23,949 bases of DNA from Euryarchaeota archaeon UBA124 (lineage in GTDB: Archaea; Thermoplasmatota; Poseidoniia; Poseidoniales; Poseidoniaceae). The notes beneath the pieces were generated by a model. That model was not told the origin of the DNA and did no database searches. It saw nothing but the letters and a program-made list of their open reading frames with translations. Numbering within the stretch: position 1 is the first letter of the stretch; each line of letters opens with the position of its first letter. Below, piece by piece: positions 14,721 through 21,180 of this stretch. Position numbers and translations under genes: made by a program. Location of the stretch: the NCBI GenBank assembly GCA_002502215.1, contig DAPT01000091.1, forward strand, positions 1 to 23,949, given 5' to 3'.

Positions 14721-15167
14721 ATGGACCAGCCACTGCGTATCGTAATCGCAAAACCCGGCCTCGATGGACATGACAGGGGTGCGAAGGTTGTGGCCCGTGC
14801 TCTTCGTGATGCTGGTCATGAAGTCATTTACACCGGTTTGCGCCGGACACCGGAACAAATCATCGAGACGGTTCGAGATGAGGATGCAATTTTGCTTGGC
14901 ATTTCTTCACTCTCAGGAGCGCATGGTCATCTTTTCCCTCGTATTTGTGAAACGCTCAGAGAACATAACATGGGCGATGTCATCGTATTTGGTGGAGGAA
15001 TCATTCCCGAGGATGATTGGCCACCGTTGTTTGCAGCGGGCGTACGTGCCCTCTTTGGTCCCGGAACAACATCCGAAGAAATGGTTGAATTCATCGCCAC
15101 TGCTGTCCAGCGGGATGATGCTGGCGTGGGTCACGGCGCAGGATGGCATTGGAATCCATCTGAATGA
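14721..15167 (+). CDS. Methylmalonyl-CoA mutase, B12-binding (small/C-terminal) subunit
   Basis: This is the cobalamin-binding subunit of the enzyme that interconverts methylmalonyl-CoA and succinyl-CoA, 148 residues. The signature DxHxxG is in KPGLDGHDRGAK (D15, H17, G20), and H17 should be the lower cobalt ligand. SSLSGAHGH and the glycine-rich VFGGGIIPEDDW follow, as in the B12 Rossmann fold, then LFGPGTTSEEMVEFI. Split small subunits of this type are normal in archaea, where the catalytic subunit is a separate gene, not seen here. The ATG at 14721 fits the family start; an alternative TTG at 14670 would add 17 unlike residues. The MeaB GTPase follows with a 10-nt spacer, so both probably form one operon. 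Confidence 0.92.
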   Translation: MDQPLRIVIAKPGLDGHDRGAKVVARALRDAGHEVIYTGLRRTPEQIIETVRDEDAILLGISSLSGAHGHLFPRICETLREHNMGDVIVFGGGIIPEDDWPPLFAAGVRALFGPGTTSEEMVEFIATAVQRDDAGVGHGAGWHWNPSE

Positions 15168-15177
15168 AGGTGAGCCC

Positions 15178-16059
15178 TTGGACAATCGAATCGATGCTGC
15201 AAAAGAAGGTGACAGGCGAGCACTTGCTCGCCTCCTTACTTCGATTGAGAACGGTGAACTTCGGTTCTCTGAGCCCCAATCTGATGGTTCTGATTGGAAG
15301 ATTCTGGCATTGACTGGACCTCCTGGAGTCGGAAAATCGTGCCTTCTTGACCGGATGTTGCACGAGTGGGTCGACCATGGGCTTCGCATTGCAGTCCTTG
15401 CAGTTGACCCCTCATCCCCCCGTTCTGGTGGAGCGCTTCTTGGCGATCGTGTTCGAATGAGTGTCGTTGATGACGACATCAAAAAGAAATCTGTTTACCT
15501 TCGTTCTGTGGCGACTCGAAAAACCAGCGGCTCGGTACCTCTTGTTGTCCGAGATATGGCATTTTGTCTCCTTCAGGTCGGCTGGGACAAAGTCATCATT
15601 GAGACCGTTGGTGCGGGCCAGTCCGAGGTTCGATGTGCTGCCGTTGCAGATCGAATCGTGTTGGTTGAAGGGCCAGCACGCGGCGACGGTGTACAAGCAG
15701 AAAAAGCAGGTTTACTGGAGCTTGCAGATGCAGTCATTGTCAACAAATCCGATCTCGACGGTGCTCAGCGTCATGCGAATGAGTTACGAGAATCCTTGCA
15801 CCTAGGGCACGAGGATGCACCGAATGTCCATTTGGTCAGCGCACTGTATGGTGACGGTGTCGCAGAGGCATCATCCATGCTGCTGACGCTCGAGCAATCG
15901 ATGCGTGCTGGGCGTGCACGCTGGCGTGAACGACTCTTGTCGCATCATGAGCGGCGTCTACTCGAACATCCTGAATTTGATTCCCTTCTCACGAAAATCG
16001 AGGAAGGTTTCATTTCATTTGAAGATGCATACGCTCAATTGAGGGACGGAAATGAGTGA
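15178..16059 (+). CDS. MeaB/ArgK-family GTPase, methylmalonyl-CoA mutase chaperone (TTG start)
   Basis: This G3E-type GTPase helps load and protect B12 in methylmalonyl-CoA mutase. It has 293 residues from the proposed TTG. Visible motifs are Walker A GPPGVGKS (47-54), AVDPSSPRSGGALLGDRVRM, ETVGAGQSE and the guanine-specificity motif NKSD. I chose TTG at 15178 because AAGGTGAG (15167-15174) directly follows the previous stop and because family members have only ~8-12 residues before the EGDRRALARLLT helix. The ATG at 15115 would overlap the mutase subunit by 53 nt and add an unlike N-terminus. Compared with classical MeaB, the segment after the G2 region reads RKTSGSVPLVV instead of a GxLGG, and VEGPARGDGVQ replaces the usual PGAGDELQ, so it is a divergent member. 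Its stop overlaps the next gene by 8 nt. Confidence 0.88.
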   Translation: MDNRIDAAKEGDRRALARLLTSIENGELRFSEPQSDGSDWKILALTGPPGVGKSCLLDRMLHEWVDHGLRIAVLAVDPSSPRSGGALLGDRVRMSVVDDDIKKKSVYLRSVATRKTSGSVPLVVRDMAFCLLQVGWDKVIIETVGAGQSEVRCAAVADRIVLVEGPARGDGVQAEKAGLLELADAVIVNKSDLDGAQRHANELRESLHLGHEDAPNVHLVSALYGDGVAEASSMLLTLEQSMRAGRARWRERLLSHHERRLLEHPEFDSLLTKIEEGFISFEDAYAQLRDGNE

Positions 16060-16675
16060 TCAGGTCGAATTGACGAATCCGGTTGAACTTTCGGTTGGCG
16101 GAATGTCGGGACACGTGCTAAGGCGAGCGATTCATCTTGGCATGTCCTTCATACCATTTTTGTACTTTGAGATTGGCAACGAAGTCGCTGATGCCATTTC
16201 GCTCACGCTTGAGCAAATCGTTTCTGCCGTCATCATCATCGCTGTTTTTGCAGAGGCCGTACGCCTGCGCATAGGTTGGACAATCGTTGGTCAGCGCTCC
16301 TATGAAGCAAAACAAGTTTCTGCACTTGCTTGGGGTGCACTAGGGGTCGGAATGGTTCTCCTTTTGGCACCCGATCCAGCCTACGCCTATCCATTAATTC
16401 TCAGCCTTTCCTTGGGGGATCCGCTCCTCGGTGAACTACGTCGAAACGAGGTCTCAACCAACACCGTAATTTTGGCTGGAGCAGTTGGCATAGCCCTTAT
16501 TTGGGCTTCATGCGCTTATTTTGTAGACACGCCTTGGTTCTTCGTTGCGTTGATGGGCCCAATTTGTGTTGCCTCAGAGTGGCCTCGCCTCCGTTACATC
16601 GATGACAACGCTACAATGCTCTTGATTCCCTTAGCAGTGATTCTCGTGGTTGACCCATTTTTGGGTATTATGTGA
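16052..16675 (+). CDS. Phytol/dolichol-kinase-like integral membrane protein
   Basis: This is a polytopic membrane protein of 207 residues with about six hydrophobic segments. Conserved-looking features are RRAIHLG (24-30), a SLGDPLLGELRR motif (120-131) and IDDNATMLLIP (183-193) near the C-terminus. That order matches the CTP-dependent polyprenol/phytol/dolichol kinase and DGK1-like family, in which a GD motif and a C-terminal DDN-T motif are shared. It could phosphorylate a polyprenol, dolichol or diacylglycerol-like lipid. GAGGGACGGAA precedes the ATG, which overlaps the MeaB stop, so it is translationally coupled to the mutase chaperone, an odd partner. The family assignment is by motif only; a phosphatidate cytidylyltransferase is the main alternative. 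Confidence 0.6.
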   Translation: MSDQVELTNPVELSVGGMSGHVLRRAIHLGMSFIPFLYFEIGNEVADAISLTLEQIVSAVIIIAVFAEAVRLRIGWTIVGQRSYEAKQVSALAWGALGVGMVLLLAPDPAYAYPLILSLSLGDPLLGELRRNEVSTNTVILAGAVGIALIWASCAYFVDTPWFFVALMGPICVASEWPRLRYIDDNATMLLIPLAVILVVDPFLGIM

Positions 16676-16690
16676 GACCATTTCGCCGCC

Positions 16691-16699
16691 ATATTTTAG
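16691..16699 (+). promoter_or_regulatory. Candidate TATA box for the 36-residue membrane peptide gene
   Basis: ATATTTTAG lies 34-42 nt before the ATG at 16733. Transcription ~25 nt downstream would give a ~10-15-nt leader. The call is weak without TSS data. Confidence 0.3.
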
Positions 16700-16732
16700 A
16701 ATCGTGACCTGCTGGGTTGACTGTTGGTAACC

Positions 16733-16843
16733 ATGTACGGCGATGACGATTCCAAAGAGCCACCTCAGACAGTGTACTACACCTTTTTTGGAATTGCGGT
16801 CATCTTGATGGTAGTCACTGCCTTCAGGTATCCGCTTTGGTGA
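16733..16843 (+). CDS. Small single-span membrane peptide (36 residues)
   Basis: This is a short frame from ATG at 16733 to TGA at 16841-16843. The peptide has an acidic polar N-terminus (MYGDDDSKEPPQ), one hydrophobic helix (about 14-31, with FFGIAVILMVVTAF), and a short end RYPLW. This single-pass layout with a charged head is unlikely to arise by chance, and the frame fills most of the 216-nt gap between the kinase-like gene and asparagine synthase. There is no ribosome binding site; a TATA-like box lies ~38 nt upstream. No family is recognised, and the role is unknown. Confidence is limited by the size. Confidence 0.5.
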   Translation: MYGDDDSKEPPQTVYYTFFGIAVILMVVTAFRYPLW

Positions 16844-16861
16844 TTTCAAGCAAAAGCAATT

Positions 16862-16882
16862 CTATTTAGGCAGGGGCCTAAA
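16862..16882 (+). promoter_or_regulatory. Promoter and palindromic operator of asparagine synthase
   Basis: A TATA-like CTATTTAG (16862-16869) lies 23-30 nt before the ATG at 16892. A perfect inverted repeat, TTTAGGC (16865-16871), AGGG spacer, GCCTAAA (16876-16882), overlaps the TATA box and the region between it and the start. A repressor bound there would block transcription factor access. No ribosome binding site is seen, so the mRNA is probably leaderless. Confidence 0.5.
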
Positions 16883-16891
16883 CTTTGGATT

Positions 16892-18670
16892 ATGTGTGGC
16901 CTCTCAGGTATGCTTGGAGCTCCTGAGCCAAGCATCGTCAGAAAGATGATTCAGTTACAGAATCATCGAGGACCAGATGGGTCAGGCATATGGCAAGACG
17001 AATCGATATGTCTTGGACATGCTCGTCTCGCAATCGTCGATTTGGAGGGAAGTCCTCAACCAATTCAGTCGCAAGAGGGAAACGTCCTCATTGCGAATGG
17101 GGAGATCTATAATTTTGAATCCCTGCGTTCTTCGATGGACGATTATTCATGGAGAACGTTTGGTGACAGTGAGACAATTCTTGCACTTTACGAGAAGTCG
17201 ATTCGTTCCGATCAAAAAGCCAGTGCAAAAGACCATGGTGACTGGATTAAACAGTTGGACGGTATGTTTGCCTTCGCTCTTTGGGACGCGGACAACAATC
17301 AATTAATCTTCGCGAGGGATGAGATGGGAATTAAGCCCCTCGTCCGTTCACTTGTCGGATCATCCTTGGTTTTTTCAAGCGAAGTCAAAGGACTCCGTGC
17401 CCACCCCGAGTTTGAACCACAACTCGATGAGCAAGCACTCATGGCGCGTCTTGTTTGGGAGTATCCCCTCGATGCTACAACTCTGTTTCTCGATGTCCAT
17501 CAGGTTCGTCCAGGCTGCGTAGAGGTGTGGTCTCTTGAAGAGGGACAACCCGTACTCACCGATTCATATCGGTTTTCAAAACCCAAGATGACGCCCTCCG
17601 GACAATACGATGAAACCCTCGGTGCTCAAAGTCTTCTTGATGGTTTCATCGACAGCGTAGGTCAGCGTCTGATGGCCGATGTCCCCGTTGGAATTGTTCT
17701 TTCAGGAGGTCTTGACTCATCGCTTGTTGCTGCGGTAGCGAATGATGCAGCCCAGCGATACAATCGGCCAACACCAGAATGCTGGACAGTTGCAGAGAGC
17801 GAAGACAACCCCGATTGGGTTGCTGCAGAACTTGTAGCATCCTCCTTGGACCTGAACCACCATCAATCAATTATGGAGGAAGATTCCTTCGGTAAGCATT
17901 TACCTTCCTTGTCATGGCATGGTGAAGATCTCGACGTATCCGTTTTGTTTTTCCAACCATTGTTCAAAACCATGTCACAGTCTGTACGCGTCGGCTTATG
18001 TGGCCAAGGGGCGGACGAAATTCACGCCGGTTATCCACGCTATGTTCATTTGAATGAACACAAAAAAGAACTTGAGAATCGATTGACAATGTTGAATCAT
18101 CCGTTTGCACAACAATTTGCGAAGGCTGAACTTGATGTTCATGATGAGCGATGGTGGGTTGGTGATCACCGTCCTGAAGCGCATTTGGCGTCGTTGCAAG
18201 ATACGTTGCAGTTTGAGCTTGATCACGGCCAACTCAGCAATTTCCAACTCCGTCTGGTAGATCGTCACTCAATGGCTCATTCATTGGAAGTTCGAGTCCC
18301 CTTCCTGGGGCGTTCGCATCGTAAAGACGCGCTCCAACTTCCGATGAACCAACGCTTGCCTACGAACGGTTTGGAAAAGAAAGCACTCCGAAAAGCAGCC
18401 TCGCTTACTTCACTTCCAAGCAGTGTGGTTACACGAAAGAAACTTCCTGCAGGCACTGCAACCTCGCCAACGCTCCTGAACAGTTGCTTGCAGGAATATT
18501 CAGCACAGATTGAAGAGATATCGTCACGATGGGCTTTCTGCGAACCTCTTCTTCGCCACCAACCTGAAATTGCATTGGGCCTTGGTCTGTTTGAGTCGCT
18601 TCATCTCATCGGTTACGACAAGCCTCAACATCATCGCTCGATTGATGAACTACTTGCGGAGGTAATCTGA
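16892..18670 (+). CDS. asnB: Asparagine synthase (glutamine-hydrolysing)
   Basis: It amidates aspartate to asparagine using glutamine and ATP. The protein has 592 residues, a normal AsnB length. After Met removal, C2 is the N-terminal nucleophile of the glutaminase domain (MCGLSGM), followed by NHRGPDGSG (24-32) and NGEIYN (69-74). The ATP-pyrophosphatase synthetase domain carries SGGLDSS (about 271-277), then the GQGADEIHAGY segment and a DRHSMAHSLEVRVPFL substrate-binding region. Its stop overlaps the next gene start in TGATG, and GGAGGT (18658-18663) precedes that start, so GshA is co-translated with it. AsnB-family proteins also amidate other carboxylates, so a substrate other than aspartate is possible in this context. 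Confidence 0.93.
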   Translation: MCGLSGMLGAPEPSIVRKMIQLQNHRGPDGSGIWQDESICLGHARLAIVDLEGSPQPIQSQEGNVLIANGEIYNFESLRSSMDDYSWRTFGDSETILALYEKSIRSDQKASAKDHGDWIKQLDGMFAFALWDADNNQLIFARDEMGIKPLVRSLVGSSLVFSSEVKGLRAHPEFEPQLDEQALMARLVWEYPLDATTLFLDVHQVRPGCVEVWSLEEGQPVLTDSYRFSKPKMTPSGQYDETLGAQSLLDGFIDSVGQRLMADVPVGIVLSGGLDSSLVAAVANDAAQRYNRPTPECWTVAESEDNPDWVAAELVASSLDLNHHQSIMEEDSFGKHLPSLSWHGEDLDVSVLFFQPLFKTMSQSVRVGLCGQGADEIHAGYPRYVHLNEHKKELENRLTMLNHPFAQQFAKAELDVHDERWWVGDHRPEAHLASLQDTLQFELDHGQLSNFQLRLVDRHSMAHSLEVRVPFLGRSHRKDALQLPMNQRLPTNGLEKKALRKAASLTSLPSSVVTRKKLPAGTATSPTLLNSCLQEYSAQIEEISSRWAFCEPLLRHQPEIALGLGLFESLHLIGYDKPQHHRSIDELLAEVI

Positions 18671-19863
18671 TGACGTTTGTCCATGATTTGAGCGGTATCC
18701 TCGATGAGAAGCGAGATGAAATCATTGCTTGGATGAACAAAAAACGATCGGAAATCGATGTTCCAATCTACGGAAGTGTCGACATTCGTGATGCAGGTTG
18801 GAAAGTCGCTGTTGTCGATGCGAACCAATTTCCTGCAGGATTTAACAACACCTCTGAATCGGATATACCTAACCTTACAGAACGAATAGCTGCACACATT
18901 GAACGCCACCAACCCGGCTGCAAATGGGTCCACATTTATCCAGAGTCGCACACTCGAAACCAAGGCTATGTCGAGAATTTGCGAACGCTTTGCCAACTGA
19001 TTGAACGAGCGGGTTATCGATGCACTGTTGGTAACCCTGAACTCGATGGTCTCGATTCGCTCAATGGAATCCATGGTCCGCTACCGCTTGACCAGGTTGA
19101 TGTCGTTGAGGGTATTCTTCTCGTTCAAGGTGAACAACCTGATTTCATCCTATTAAACAATGATCTCACAGACGGAGATTTGGAGGGATTAACTGCAAAA
19201 CGGGTGCTCCCTAGTCCTCAGATGGGATGGCATCGAAGGAAAAAATCTCAGCATTTTGATTATCTTCGCCCTCTTGTTGAAGAAATCAGTGAAATAATTG
19301 GTATTGATCCGTGGCATCTCATATGCGACTCTTTTGTATCGGAAGAGAAATGTTTGGAGAAGGAAACGTGTCGGATTCAACTTGCTAGCGACGTCGATGT
19401 TTTCCTTGCAATGCTTGAGGCGCGATATGCTGCATTAGGAATCGATCGAAAACCGGTTGCATACATCAAAAACAACCGTGGAACCTACGGATTAGGCATC
19501 ATGATTGTAACATCAGGTGAACAGTTACTCAATCTCTCGAACCGGAAGATGAAGAAACTCATGTATGGAAAAGGGAGTTCGGATTCGGAAGATTTCTTGA
19601 TTCAGGAAGGGGTACCAACCCTCATGAAAACAGATTCTGGTTCTCCCGTTGAACCCGTTGTCTACCTTGTTGACGGCGATGCCTCTTCATGGTTCTACAG
19701 AATTAACCCAAGAAAGGACGAGATGGGCAATCTCAATTCACCAAGTGCTCAATTCATCACCTCAGAAGAAGATCCTTCCTTCATGACGCATGCACATAAT
19801 TGGCATGCCTTGTTGTCAGAATTGTCGATGTTGGCAATGGGGCTTGAGTCTGCTGCTTTGTGA
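18670..19863 (+). CDS. gshA: Glutamate-cysteine ligase, ferrooxidans/cyanobacterial-proteobacterial GshA type
   Basis: It makes gamma-glutamylcysteine from glutamate, cysteine and ATP, the first step of low-molecular-weight thiol synthesis. The protein has 397 residues. The segment YGSVDIRDAGWK...VDANQFPAGFNN (34-60) is the hallmark of the GshA family named after Acidithiobacillus ferrooxidans and is not shared with E. coli GshA or plant-type enzymes. Further on, AYIKNNRGTYGLGIMIV and a PSAQFITSEED region have an ATP-grasp-like look. GGAGGT lies 6 nt before the ATG, and the start overlaps the asnB stop (TGATG). No glutathione synthetase is in the window, so the product may stay gamma-glutamylcysteine. 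The family is bacterial in distribution as I know it, which suggests transfer. Confidence 0.78.
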   Translation: MTFVHDLSGILDEKRDEIIAWMNKKRSEIDVPIYGSVDIRDAGWKVAVVDANQFPAGFNNTSESDIPNLTERIAAHIERHQPGCKWVHIYPESHTRNQGYVENLRTLCQLIERAGYRCTVGNPELDGLDSLNGIHGPLPLDQVDVVEGILLVQGEQPDFILLNNDLTDGDLEGLTAKRVLPSPQMGWHRRKKSQHFDYLRPLVEEISEIIGIDPWHLICDSFVSEEKCLEKETCRIQLASDVDVFLAMLEARYAALGIDRKPVAYIKNNRGTYGLGIMIVTSGEQLLNLSNRKMKKLMYGKGSSDSEDFLIQEGVPTLMKTDSGSPVEPVVYLVDGDASSWFYRINPRKDEMGNLNSPSAQFITSEEDPSFMTHAHNWHALLSELSMLAMGLESAAL

Positions 19864-19880
19864 AACCCCGAAGTGGTTCA

Positions 19881-19887
19881 TTTAAAC
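19881..19887 (+). promoter_or_regulatory. Candidate TATA box for the polytopic membrane protein gene
   Basis: TTTAAAC lies 21-27 nt before the ATG at 19908 with no ribosome binding site in between, in line with a leaderless transcript. The spacer to the gshA stop is 44 nt. Confidence 0.4.
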
Positions 19888-19907
19888 ATTGAACCCTTAG
19901 CGAACAC

Positions 19908-20567
19908 ATGCGTCGTGAGGTACTGTATGTCCTAACGATTGCAATTGGCCTCCTCCTCTCAGCAACCTATGCACAATGGCCTGTAGACATTTGGTGCATT
20001 GGTATTTTTTCGTACATCTTTTGGGTTACGGACAGAAAAGAACGCATCGAAATGTTGGCGGTATTGGCCTTTGCAACACCAATGGAACTCTTCTTTAGTG
20101 AGGTTTGGCTAATCTATGAATACCAACGTGGTTTCATGCCGTTGTTTGTTCCTGTAGGTCACTACTTTTTGTTCGATCTCGGACGTCGGGTTGCAAAGGG
20201 TCTACCTGAAGGCTCACCAATGCCTCTCATTCTCCTACTTGTTCCTTTGGTCATCTATGGTGCGATTCAAGGGACCGATACTTCAGCGGTTTTCCTCATC
20301 GCTCTAACGGTTGGGTTCACCAAGTATGGTCCAGAACCACGACTCTATGCATCGATGGTTTGGCTCGCTTTGTTCATGGAATTATGGGGGACGTATCTTG
20401 GAAACTGGGAATGGGCTGCCAACGTTCCATGGACTGGATTAACGGCTTGGAATCCACCTCTTCTTGTTGGTGCATTCTATTGTTTTGGAGACTTACTTGT
20501 TAATTTGAGCGTTGCCAAGTTTGAAGGGCAACCCATGGCTGAGGTGGACCATGACGTCCTCGGATGA
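19908..20567 (+). CDS. Polytopic membrane protein of unknown function
   Basis: I do not recognise this 219-residue protein. It has about seven hydrophobic segments beginning at the N-terminus (MRREVLYVLTIAIGLLLSA). Several polar or aromatic residues lie within membrane segments and may be conserved: ELFFSEVWLIYEY (60-72), GHYFLFD (84-90), MELWGTYLGNWEW (157-169) and AWNPPLLVG (180-188), plus D195. Repeated Glu and Trp in the membrane could mark a channel, a pigment enzyme or a quinone-binding site, but this is a guess. It is followed by the ferredoxin gene, whose ATG overlaps the end of this gene by 17 nt, so the two are translationally coupled and may act together. Confidence 0.75.
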   Translation: MRREVLYVLTIAIGLLLSATYAQWPVDIWCIGIFSYIFWVTDRKERIEMLAVLAFATPMELFFSEVWLIYEYQRGFMPLFVPVGHYFLFDLGRRVAKGLPEGSPMPLILLLVPLVIYGAIQGTDTSAVFLIALTVGFTKYGPEPRLYASMVWLALFMELWGTYLGNWEWAANVPWTGLTAWNPPLLVGAFYCFGDLLVNLSVAKFEGQPMAEVDHDVLG

Positions 20568-20883
20568 GCTGAAACGTCGCCGCGACGAAGAGGCGAAGCG
20601 TATCCGCACAAGTCTGAATCGCCAGCGTGGTGTTCAACACGCTTCGCTCAAAGGCGGAGAATCCGCAGTGGCCTTCGTGAAAGAAGAGTTGTGCATTGGC
20701 TGTGACCAGTGTACCATCGTTTGCGACGATGATGCCATTGAAATTTACAAGGTTGCCATGCGCAGCCCACTGATCAATGTTGAAAGCAATCAAAAAGCGA
20801 AAATAATCCGTGATGCATGCACAGGATGTCGACTCTGCGTTCTTGCGTGTCCAACCGACGCAATCAGCATGATTGACCGATGA
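20551..20883 (+). CDS. 2[4Fe-4S] ferredoxin-type electron carrier with charged N-terminal extension
   Basis: This 110-residue iron-sulfur protein has two CxxCxxCxxxC motifs, CIGCDQCTIVC (C48, C51, C54, C58) and CTGCRLCVLAC followed by P (C90, C93, C96, C100). A ~30-residue insertion separates them, and a ~40-residue basic/acidic helical N-terminus precedes them. It resembles polyferredoxin subunits of membrane complexes (NuoI- or PorD-like) more than free ferredoxins. The ATG at 20551 was chosen because GAGGTGG lies 4-5 nt upstream; an in-frame ATG at 20512 lies deeper within the upstream gene. The first motif is followed by D-D-D instead of the usual Pro. It is probably co-transcribed with the membrane protein before it and the two-helix protein after it. 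Confidence 0.88.
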   Translation: MTSSDELKRRRDEEAKRIRTSLNRQRGVQHASLKGGESAVAFVKEELCIGCDQCTIVCDDDAIEIYKVAMRSPLINVESNQKAKIIRDACTGCRLCVLACPTDAISMIDR

Positions 20884-20893
20884 GGTGATTGAA

Positions 20894-21178
20894 TTGTCAA
20901 AGAAAGGTAAACAACCAACTGCACAACGATTTGGTGGAGAATTTGGGCCCTACCGAAAGGAAGGAACAACCGGCGTATCGCTTGGTACATTCAAGACACT
21001 TGTATGGACTTCCAACATCGGCGGTCTTATTCTCTGTGTGATTGGACTTGAACTTCTTTTCGTTCAACAAGAATTCATGTGGGGCCTCATCAGTCTCATC
21101 GGTGGTGTGCTCATCGCTCTTTTCCCATCAAACTACGAGATCGTCGGTATGGAAGAAGAAGCCCCACCACAAGAGTGA
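20894..21178 (+). CDS. Small two-helix membrane protein, TTG start
   Basis: This 94-residue protein has a soluble N-terminus with GEFGPYRKEGTTGVSLG, two hydrophobic helices (about 43-60 and 65-80, NIGGLILCVIGLELLFV and WGLISLIGGVLIALF) and an acidic tail. It is unrecognised. I chose TTG at 20894 because GAGGTGAT (20882-20889) directly follows the ferredoxin stop at a proper distance. In-frame TTG (20873) or GTG (20885) starts are alternatives. The gene ends 2 nt before the stop of the cytochrome b-HdrD fusion on the other strand. It may anchor the ferredoxin to the membrane, an inference from order only. Confidence 0.65.
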   Translation: MSKKGKQPTAQRFGGEFGPYRKEGTTGVSLGTFKTLVWTSNIGGLILCVIGLELLFVQQEFMWGLISLIGGVLIALFPSNYEIVGMEEEAPPQE

Positions 21179-21180
21179 GT

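Noticed and set aside
14764..15177. N-terminal extension of the MeaB frame back to an ATG at 14764
   Set aside because: It would overlap almost the whole mutase subunit gene in another frame; the extra sequence does not look like any MeaB N-terminus.
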